NCBI RefSeq assembly: GCF_036588685.1
Contig: NC_086375.1
Coordinates: forward strand, 37,718,566 to 37,782,565
Length of the DNA stretch: 64,000 nucleotides
From: Mytilus trossulus
Taxonomy: Eukaryota; Mollusca; Bivalvia; Mytilida; Mytilidae
Reading direction: 5' to 3'
The notes beneath the pieces are model-generated. The model was given only the letters and a program-made list of their open reading frames with translations, had not been told where the DNA came from and did not search any database. The first letter of the stretch is position 1. Each line of letters begins with the position of its first letter. A program made the translations under genes and the position numbers. Shown piece by piece: positions 55,353-64,000 of this stretch.

Positions 55353-56037
55353 TCTTGAAATATTTTGTTGAATTTTATTTCACCCTTGTTCAGTGGGATA
55401 GTTAAGTGATAGCAGAATGTCATGTACAAATTAAAAGGGTTGTACTAAAATTAAAGAAAAACAGATGACAATTATTGGATCTATCAACATTGCAGTATTT
55501 CTTCTGAGTAAGAAAAATACTTATGTATTTCTTATTTGTCTTATAAATGTCTCAACCAATTTATTCATAATAATGAATTTTACATTATATTGTTTTCCTC
55601 AATTATTTCTTTTGTTTCTTCAAGTGCCAATTCAGAGTAAACAATAAATCACACTTACATGTATAGCTTTTTTATGCCTTATCTAGGAGCATTGTTTTTC
55701 TGTCAGGTCATCAGATTGTTTTTCTGTCATACTTCATGTTAACCCTTTCCTCCATGATGACGCCTTTTGACGCTACCCCCTTTACTCCATAATGACGCCT
55801 TGTACCTCAATTGAAACGCTTTGACTAGGAATATTTTGCATCAGACTTAATAAAATTTGTATCCAATATGAAAAGGATATTCATAAGATTATCTGACTTC
55901 ACTTTAATTGATGAAATATTTGTTTTCCCCAATGCATTACTACTTTAAATCTGATGATTATTATTTTATTGAAAAAATCCTATGCGAATCAAGTATGTAA
56001 AAAAAACCAATTCCATGGTGGTAAGGGTTAAAGTTTT
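55353..56037 (+). other. DDX52 3' UTR and short intergenic stretch
   Basis: AATAAA at 55643-55648 is a plausible poly(A) signal 290 bp after the stop. Beyond it is AT-rich sequence with a diverged pair of CTCCATGATGACGCCTT / CTCCATAATGACGCCTT near 55751 and 55785. Nothing else is seen. Confidence 0.45.
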
Positions 56038-56089
56038 TATACGACCGCAAATTTTGAAAAAATTTTCGTCGTATATTGCTATCACGTTG

Positions 56090-56121
<32 letters not shown>

Positions 56122-57985
56122 CGAATACTTTTAGTTTTCGCACTATAACTTTAGTAAAAGTGAATAGAAATCTATGAAATTTTAACACAAGGTTTATGAC
56201 CATAAAAGGAAGGCTGGTATTGATTTTGGGAGTTTTGGTCCCAACATTTTAGGAATTAGGGGCCAAAAAGGGCCCAAATAAGCATTTTCTTGGTTTTCGC
56301 ACTATAACTTAAGTTTAAGTTAATAGAAATCTATGAAATTTTGACACAAGGTTTATGACCACAAAAGAAAGATAGGGATTGATTTTGGGAGTTTTGGTTT
56401 CAACAGTTTAGGAATTAGGGGCCAAAAAAGGGCCCAAATAAGCATTATTCTTGGTTTTCGCACAATAACTTTAGTTAAAGTAAATAGAAATCAATGAAAT
56501 TTAAACACAATGTTTATGACCACAAAAGGAAGGGTGGTATTGATTTTGGGAGTTTCGGTCCCAACAGTTTAGGAATTAGGGGCCAAAAAGGGACCCAAAA
56601 AAGCATTTTTCTTGGTTTTCCCACCATAGCGTTAGTATAAGTAAATAGAAATCCATGAAATTTAAACACAAGGTTTATGACTATAAAAGGAAGGTTGGTA
56701 TTGATTTTGGGAGTTTTGGTCCCAACAGTTAAGGAAAAAGGGGCCCAAAGGGTCCAAAATTAAACTTTGTTTGATTTCATCAAAATTGAATAATTGGGGT
56801 TCTTTGATATGCCGAATCTAACTGTGTATGTAGATTCTTAATTTTTGGTCCCGTTTTCAAATTGGTCTACATTAAGGTCCAAAGGGTCCAAAATTAAACT
56901 TAGTTTGATTTTAACAAAAATTAAAAATTTGGGGTTCTTTGATATTCTGAATCTAAAAATGTACTTAGATTTTTGATTATTGGCCCAGTTTTCAAGTTGG
57001 CCCAAATCGAGGTCCAAAATTAAACATTGTTTGATTTCATCAAAAATTGAATAATTGGGGTTCTTTGATATGCCAAATCTAACTGTGTATGTAGATTCTT
57101 AATTTTTGGTCCAGTTTTAAAATTGGTCTAAATTAAAGTGCAAAGGGTCCAAAATTAAACTAAGTTTGATTTTAACAAAAATTAAATTCTTGGGCCTCTT
57201 TGATATACTGAATCTAAACATGTACTTAGATTTTTGATTATGCGCCCAGTTTTCAAGTTGGTCCAAATCAGGATCTAAAATTATTATATTAAGTATTGTG
57301 CAATAGCAAGTCTTTTCAATTTCACAGTATTGTGCAATGGCAAGAAATATCTAATTTCACAATATTGTGAAATAGCAATTTTTTTTTAATTAAGAGTTAT
57401 CTTTCTTTGTCCAGTATAGTAAGCAAGAAATATCTGCAAGAATTTTTTTAATTGGAGTTATCTTTCTTTGTCCAGAATCAACTTAAATCTTTGTTATACA
57501 CAATGTATATTCACTTTTTACTACCAACTGATAAATTTAAATAATCTTTACCATTCAGTGATAACAAGCAGTTTTTTTACATCTTAATATTTTATGATGT
57601 ATTTAAATGAGTAGTAATTGTTGCAAACTCCATTAGAATATTTTAATTGAAATTAGTTTTGGAATAAGGGAAAGGGGGATGTGATTAAAAAATTGGGTCA
57701 ATTTTTCTCATTTGAAATTTCATAAATAAAAAGAAAATTTCTTCAAACATTTTTTTGAGAGGATTAATATTCAACAGCATAGTGAATTGCTCTAAGAGAA
57801 AACAAAAATTTTAAGTTCATTTGAATACATTCATTCTGTGTCAGAAACCTATGCTGTGTCAACTATTTAATCACAATCCAAATTTAGAGCGGAATCCAGC
57901 TTGAATGTTGTGTCCATACTTGCCCCAACCGTTCAGGGTTCAACCTCTGCGGTCGTATAAAGCTACGCCCTGCGGAGCATCTGGT
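56038..57985 (+). mobile_element. Helentron-like element, family B (intergenic)
   Basis: 5' TTATACGACCGCA pairs with TGCGGTCGTATAA at 57948-57960. After the 5' end comes a GTCGTC run (56091-56120), then four ~165-bp units (TTTTCGCACTATAACTTTAG, GTTTATGACCA). These are followed by about four ~120-bp units (TTTGATTTCATCAAAA, GGTTCTTTGATAT). The 3' end has a GCTACGC-cct-GCGGAGC hairpin and CTGGT followed by T. No ORF. Confidence 0.65.
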
Positions 57986-57991
57986 TGAATA

Positions 57992-58171
57992 ATGTTTTTG
58001 GTCAAAGAAGTTTTTGATGAGGTTGCAGTTCAACCAACTTTAAACTTAGTACACATCTTCCCTATGCTATGATCTTTCTAATTGTAATGCCCAATTAGAA
58101 TTTTGACCCATCCACTAATCATAAAATGATAGTGTGAGTGGGGCATCTTTTTGCTTTGGAAACATTCTTGT
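57992..58171 (+). mobile_element. 5'-truncated family D fragment directly after family B
   Basis: It starts at TGTTTTTGGTCAAAGAAG and continues collinearly with 5528-5839 to GATAGTGTGAGTGGGGCATC and ATTCTTGT|T. The 5' half is missing. TTAAAGTTTTT just before family B (56027-56038) resembles the missing neighbour sequence, so family B may have inserted into this copy. Confidence 0.55.
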
Positions 58172-59781
58172 TTAATACATGGCTAAATAAGGTATTTTTA
58201 GGTATATCTCGTTGGTATAGTTCTTGTTAATGAATAAAAGGATGATGATGGTTGGGTATTAAATACCTTAACAGCAAATGTTATATGCATATCAAGATGA
58301 AAATATATTTATACAATACTTTGAACTAGACCAACACACTGACCTGGATTTTACATGTTAGTGTTCTAGGTAACCGATTGAGGTAGACCTGACAACCTTC
58401 AAAAACAATATTCTGCAACTGAGCCTATAAGTCTGCTATAACTCCTGAACCTTTTGTTAATAGGATCAATGGCAAATAACTATTTTGAAGTTATTGGTTT
58501 GATCTTGATGAAGACCTGTTGCACTATGGGTAAGCACAAAACCACACAGGCTGTGTAAATATATGTTAATGAGACAGTAAGCCAACAACATAAAACAAAT
58601 GGAATCTAAGGATCAGCATATGGAATTCAACAACATTTTGTATATATGTTTAGCTTTTCATCACCTTTAGTATAGAATAATATTGAAAATATTTTAACTA
58701 AGTCTACATGTATTAATATCTGCCAGTCATACTAAATTCTCAAAATAAAAAAAACAACATGAATGAATTAATATGATTGCATATGAACCTGCAAATGTTT
58801 CATCCATACATAATATGACTCCAACCTAAAGCAGGTGTAATCAAAAAGAAATTGTTCAAATGCTAAGGTTTGATGATCATCATTGTATATCTTGGGACTT
58901 AAATTGAACAGAATAATTACAAACTTTATGGAGAACTATATCCTCCCTCCTCTTGCTGTCCTATGCATAATACAACCACAGTCCTTGGTGAGGATTTAAT
59001 AAAGAGGTAGTTTAAAGATTTTTGTAACAATGGCTTCATGTTGAACTGTGTTCTGTGTTAGCAGCTATCTTGAAATTAGTTGATTGAGGTATTCCTTCCT
59101 TTTTTACTTTGCATTTCATAATAAGTGTAAAATAGTTTAATTATGTAATACATGTATCTAGTTTAATTATCTCCCCTGAACCAAAATGGTTAATTTCAAT
59201 TTTTTTCCAAAACAATGAATATGTTGGGAGATAAAATTGAGATTAATCATGAAATTAACTCAATTTTATCTTCATGCTTGCAACTTTAAAAAAAAAAACC
59301 AACAGAGAAAAAGCAAAACAGTAAATCAGTCAAAAAGCTTTATTTAGAGTCGATTAAATTAAAACTTGTACAAAATAGCTTCATATGACTTCAAAATCGA
59401 CTATATATCATTCAAATCACATAAACAAATATATGACACTCATAATTAGGAGAATCTATTCATAACAACACATTTTATATAAAAAAGGAACAAATACAAA
59501 TCCACGGCCCATTAAACCATTTTCAACAAATATGATTTGTAATTCCTTATATGAATATTTTTTTAAAAAGCCATAAAGAAGCCATAACAAGAATGTTAAA
59601 AAAAAAATCAGTACAATGAAATTCTATAAAAAAAACATAGTGTTCCTTATCTGAAATTATAAATAATGCCATAGAGTCCATACTCAAAAAAAATTAAAAG
59701 AGTCAAGACTAAAAAAGGCTATAAATTAGCCAATCTAACAATCATGTATATGTAAATGTATCAATGTGGTGGAAGATGATA
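58172..59781. other. intergenic stretch, nothing recognised
   Basis: AT-rich sequence between the 3' ends of DDX52 and the DMAC2L-like gene. No credible ORF or repeat array was seen. It contains only poly-A/T runs. Confidence 0.5.
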
Positions 59782-62563
59782 ACTAGAGGCTCTAAAGAGC
59801 CTGTGTCGCTCACCTTGGTGAATTAAACAAAGGAAGCAGACAGTTCATGACAAAATTGTGTTTAGGTGATTGTGATGTGTTTGTACATCTTACTTTACTG
59901 AACATTCTGGCTGCTTACAATTATCTCTATCTATAATGAACTTGTCTGTGTAGTTTCAGTGGAAAATGTTCGTAAAAAATTTACAAATTTTATGAAAATT
60001 GTTAAAAATTGATTATAAAGGAGAATAACTTCTTAGGGGGTCAATTGACCATTTTGGTCATGTTGACTTATTTTTGAGTCTTAAATTGGTGTACATTATT
60101 GCTGATTACAGTTTATCTCTATCTATAATAATATTCAAGATAATAACCCAAAACAGCAAAATTTCCTTAAAATTACCAATTTAGGGGCAGCAACCCAACA
60201 ATGGGTTGTCTGATTCATCTGAAAAATTTAGAGCAGATAGATCTTGACTTGATAAACAATTTCACCCCATGTCAGATTTGCTCTAAATGCTTTGGTTTTT
60301 GAGTTATAAGCCAAAAACTGCATTTATATCTATGTTCTATTTTTAGCCATGGCGGCCATCTTGGATGGTTGGCCGGGTAAAAAAACACAAACTTTAACCG
60401 AGATACATCAATGATGATTGTGGACAAGATTGGATTAATTTGGCCCGGTAGTTTCAGAGAAGAAGATTTTTGTAAAAGATCATGGATATTTACGAAAAAT
60501 GGTTAAAAATTGACTATAAAGGGCAATAATTCCTAAAGGGGTCAACTGACCATTTTGGTCATGTTGACTCATTTGTAAATCTTACTTTGCTGAACATTAT
60601 TGCTGTTTACAGTTTATCTCCATCTATAATAATATTCAAGATAACCAAAAACAGTAAAATTTCCTTAAAATTACCAATTTAGGGGCAGCAACCCAACAAT
60701 GGGTTGTCTGATTAATCTAAAAATTTCACTGCAGATAGATCTTGACCTGATAAACAATTTCACCCCGTCAGATTTGCTCTGAATGCTTTGGTTTTTGAGT
60801 TATAAGCCAAAAACTGCATTTTACCCCCATGTTCTATTTTTAGCCATGGCGGCCATCTTGGATGGTTGGCCAGGGAAAAAACACAAACTTTAAACTAGAT
60901 ACATCAATGATGATTGTGGCCAAGTTTGGATTACCGGGTAATTTGGCCCGGTAGTTTTAGAGGAGAAGATTTTTGTAAAAGATCATGAATATTTACAAAA
61001 AATGGTTAAAAATTGACTATAAAGAGCAATAACTCCTAAAGGGGTCAACTGACCATTTTGATCATGTTGACTTATTTGTAAATCTTACTTTGCTGAACAT
61101 TATTGCTGTTTACAGTTTATCTCCATCTATAATAATATTCAAGATAATAACCAAAAACAGTAAAATTTCCTTAAAATTACCAATTTAGGGGCAGCAACCC
61201 AACAATGGGTTGTCTGATTCATCTGAAAAATTTAGAGCAGATAGATCTTGACTTGATAAACAATTTCACCCCTTGTCAGATTTGCTCTAAATGCTTTGGT
61301 TTTTGAGTTATAAGCCAAAAACTGCATTTATATCTATGTTCTATTTTTAGCCATGGCGGCCATCTTGGATGGTTGGCCGGGTAAAAAAACACAAACTTAA
61401 ACCGAGATACATCAATGATGATTGTGGACAAGATTGGTTTAATTTGGCCCGGTAGTTTCAGAGGAGAAGATTTTTGTAAAAGATCATGGATATTTACGAA
61501 AAATGGTTAAAAATTGACTATAAAGGGCAATAACTCCTAAAGGGGTCAACTGACCATTTTGGTCATGTTGACTTATTTGTAAATCTTACTTTGCTGAACA
61601 TTATTGCTGTTTACAGTTTATCTCCATCTATAATAATATTCAAGATAATAACCAAAAACAGTAAAATTTCCTTAAAATTACCAATTTAGGGGCAGCAACC
61701 CAACAATGGGTTGTCTGATTAATCTAAAAATTTCACTGCAGATAGATCTTGACCTGATAAACAATTTCACCCCGTCAGATTTGCTCTGAATGCTTTGGTT
61801 TTTGAGTTATAAGCCAAAAACTGCATTTTACCCCTATGTTCTATTTTTAGCCATGGCGGCCATCTTGGATGGTTGGCCAGGGAAAAAACACAAACTTTAA
61901 ACTAGATACATCAATGATGATTGTGGCCAAGTTTGGATTACCGGGTAATTTGGCCCGGTAGTTTTAGAGGAGAAGATTTTTGTAAAAGATCATGAATATT
62001 TACAAAAAATGGTTAAAAATTGACTATAAAGGGCAATAACTCCTAAAGGGGTCAACTGACCATTTTGGTCATGTTGACTTATTTGTAAATCTTACTTTGC
62101 TGAACATTATTGCTGTTTACAGTTTATCTCCATCTATAATAATATTCAAGATAATAACCAAAAACAGTAAAATTTCCTTAAAATTACCAATTTAGGGGCA
62201 GCAACCCAACAATGGGTTGTCGGATTAATCTAAAAATTTCAGTGCAGATAGATCTTGACCTGATAAACAATTTCACCCCTGTCAGATTTGCTCTAAATGC
62301 TTTGGTTTTTGAGTTATAAGCCAAAAACTGCATTTTACCCCTATGTTCTATTTTTAGCCATGGCGGCCATCTTGGATGTTTGGCTGGGTAAAAAAACACA
62401 AACTTTGAACTAGATACATCAATGGTGATTGTGGCCAAGTTTGGTTTAATTTGGCCCAGTAGTTTCAGAGAAGAAGATTTTTGTAAAAGTTAACGCCGGA
62501 CGATGGAAGACGGACGCCAAGTGATGAGAAAAGCTCACTTGGCCCTTCGGGCCCCGTGAGCTA
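59782..62563 (-). mobile_element. Helentron-like element, family A, copy 3 (reverse orientation)
   Basis: Read on the minus strand it starts TAGCTCACGGGGCCCG (62563) and ends with the AGGCTCTTTAGAGCCT hairpin and CTAGT (59782), followed by T. It holds about five ~500-bp units. Two unit types alternate: one with GGACAAGATTGG, the other with GGATTACCGGGTAATTTGG, giving a ~1-kb higher-order repeat. The GTCGTC run is reduced compared with copies 1 and 2. No ORF beyond the open frame inside each unit. Confidence 0.7.
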
Positions 62564-62775
62564 AAAATAGTGTTTTATTTCTTAAGCAAGTCTATTACAC
62601 ATGTATAGTTTTGGGTGTTTGTCATTTATTCAAAATTCTGTTCAATCCAAACATCCAGAATGGTGACATACAGCCAGACTGGGTATAGGATATCTTCATA
62701 TTTTATATGGAACCCTATGTAATTATATTAACAACAATATATACATGTATATAATTATCAGACAATTTTCATTTC

Positions 62776-63826
62776 TTATTGTTTGAATAAGTCTGTGTCA
62801 CATTTAGGCAGAGCATCCTTAAACAAATCCAGTAATGGCTTCTTATGCTTTTCTTCTAAATGTGGCAAGTCATTTATTATCAACTTCTTCAGGTTCCTGT
62901 CAAGAAAAAATCAATATGAACAACACTATTAATTCTTCTTATTATACAAAATATATATATACATAGGAAGAGAATAGATGGGAAATAAGTAAAAGTATCT
63001 AACTATTTTTAAATATTTTCTCGAATTCCCTGAGTTTTTTTCGTAATGGTTTTGTTATAAATTAGGCAGTAAGTTTTCTAATTTGAACTGTTCCACATTT
63101 TGTCATGGCAAGGCCTTTTATAGCTGACTATACAATATGTGCAGGATAAACTAGAAATAATGTTTGTTCTATAGGTACTTAATCACAATTCCCTAGTAAC
63201 AGCAGTGCTGATTGTCAATTATAAATTTCAATTTGCTGAAAAATTTGTGCAATATAGCATCATCCTTTTCCAACCACTCGCTCATCATGGGAATGGAAGT
63301 GATGATGCTCCTAAACGCACAAATGATGTTCACTAAAACCAAAGTTTTTGATGGAAATGCATCAAACTCTAAAGTTGTCTATTGTCTCATTGGCAATCAT
63401 ACTACAGCTCTTCATTCTTATAAATATAAGTAATAATAAGTTGAGGTACAAGGATGAAGGTATTTTATTGTATTTTAAATGAAATGCTTACTGCTTATAA
63501 AATGTAAAGTATTAAAAAAGTTGGTTTGTTATTCTTCCGAAATATAATTTGAAATTCAAGAAGATAATATTCTTAAAACAATTCACGATACTGAATGCGA
63601 AAACAGTAAAAAACATGATATCCTTTACAGATAGAAATTCCCTGTGTATTCTGTTATACTTACACAAGTTCTGTGATGGGTATCAACCCTTCAGATGTGA
63701 TATATCTACAACTACTAATCTGTAGGTGTTCCAAAGTACTCGTAAGTTCAGGTAAATATGCTATACAACTGTCACACAAATATTTACAATTGTGTATTAC
63801 AATTTTCTTTACATGCTTACAGTTAT
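62776..63826 (-). CDS. DMAC2L: DMAC2L/ATP5S-like leucine-rich mitochondrial protein, C-terminal two exons (5' end outside window)
   Basis: Two exons, 63826-63664 and 62896-62776, join in frame (phases 2 and 2) and give 93 residues plus stop. The product has three leucine-rich-repeat-like turns: CKHVKKIVIHNCKYLCDSCI, LEHLQISSCRYITSEGLIPI and LVNLKKLIINDLPHLEEKHK. It ends in LFKDALPKCDTDLFKQ. This matches the C-terminus of ATP5S/DMAC2L (coupling factor B), where the order is C..YI.D.C, ISCG.IT..G and LSDLPG..EK. The related DMAC2 is the alternative. The protein is associated with the mitochondrial inner membrane and ATP synthase or complex I assembly. Upstream exons lie beyond 64000. Confidence 0.8.
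63110..63430 (-). repeat. split fragments of the short interspersed repeat in the DMAC2L-like intron
   Basis: AAGGCCTTTTATAGCTGACT (63110-63130) and TTGTCTCATTGGCAATCATA (63384-63403) are the two ends of the minus-strand repeat seen complete at 19850-20095. About 250 bp of other sequence lies between them, so this copy is diverged or interrupted. Confidence 0.5.
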
Positions 63827-64000
63827 CTGAAATGCAAAATATAAATAAATTTTAACAATATTCAGACACTTAGATAATGCAATTGAACAGCATTAATTCC
63901 ATCTCAATTGACACAATTTTACCTTTCAGGTACTCATATGGAGATGAATGAAACCTAGATATGTATTTTCTGTATTATGCATACCTTACATTGTTACAAA

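Overview
This is a window of eukaryotic, intron-rich, AT-rich DNA. It most likely comes from a bivalve mollusc, and a mytilid mussel is my best guess. The evidence is the small coding exons with GT-AG introns that carry recognisable animal genes, plus several dispersed repeat families typical of mussel DNA: blocks beginning near AGCTCACCTGG, blocks beginning TATACGACCGC, and a short interspersed repeat with the motif AATGAGACAACTCTCC. The species call is inference, because no search could be run.

Four protein-coding genes are supported. (1) Positions 531-8240 (+) hold the last twelve exons of a USP34-like giant ubiquitin hydrolase; its catalytic part lies outside the window. (2) 24890-14729 (-) is a complete nine-exon AHSA1 (Hsp90 co-chaperone AHA1) gene of 342 codons. 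(3) 25141-55352 (+) is a sixteen-exon DDX52/Rok1 DEAD-box RNA helicase gene of 656 codons. (4) 63826-62776 (-) holds the last two exons of a DMAC2L/ATP5S-like mitochondrial leucine-rich protein. AHSA1 and DDX52 are head to head with 250 bp between their ATGs, so they probably share a bidirectional promoter. USP34 converges on AHSA1, and DDX52 converges on the DMAC2L-like gene. The exon joins given for all four genes keep frame by hand translation.

Most of the rest is repeats and mobile elements inside introns and between genes. At least five different non-autonomous families (A-E) share one layout. Four of them show an inverted repeat at the 5' end that recurs just inside the 3' end. All five carry internal tandem units or simple repeats, then a short hairpin, then CTAGT, CTGGT or CTTGT followed by T. 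That is the layout of Helentron-type (HINE) elements. Other elements include a piggyBac-like remnant bounded by TTAA (20810-24055) with a truncated transposase-like ORF and a 1-kb palindrome inside. A pogo/Tigger-like element with a TA target duplication (53401-54899) carries a second TIR element nested within it. A 651-bp TIR element with CAAAG target duplications (40340-40990) sits inside one of the Helentron-like arrays. Several small foldback elements are also present.

The most striking simple repeats are two 24-bp satellites built on a GGATGC/GCATCC dyad, both in DDX52 intron 1 (about 11 and 22 copies), and a 35-bp minisatellite of about 21 copies in DDX52 intron 2. A 72-bp piece of a USP34 exon has been copied into the following intron. 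I saw no rRNA, tRNA or CRISPR array.
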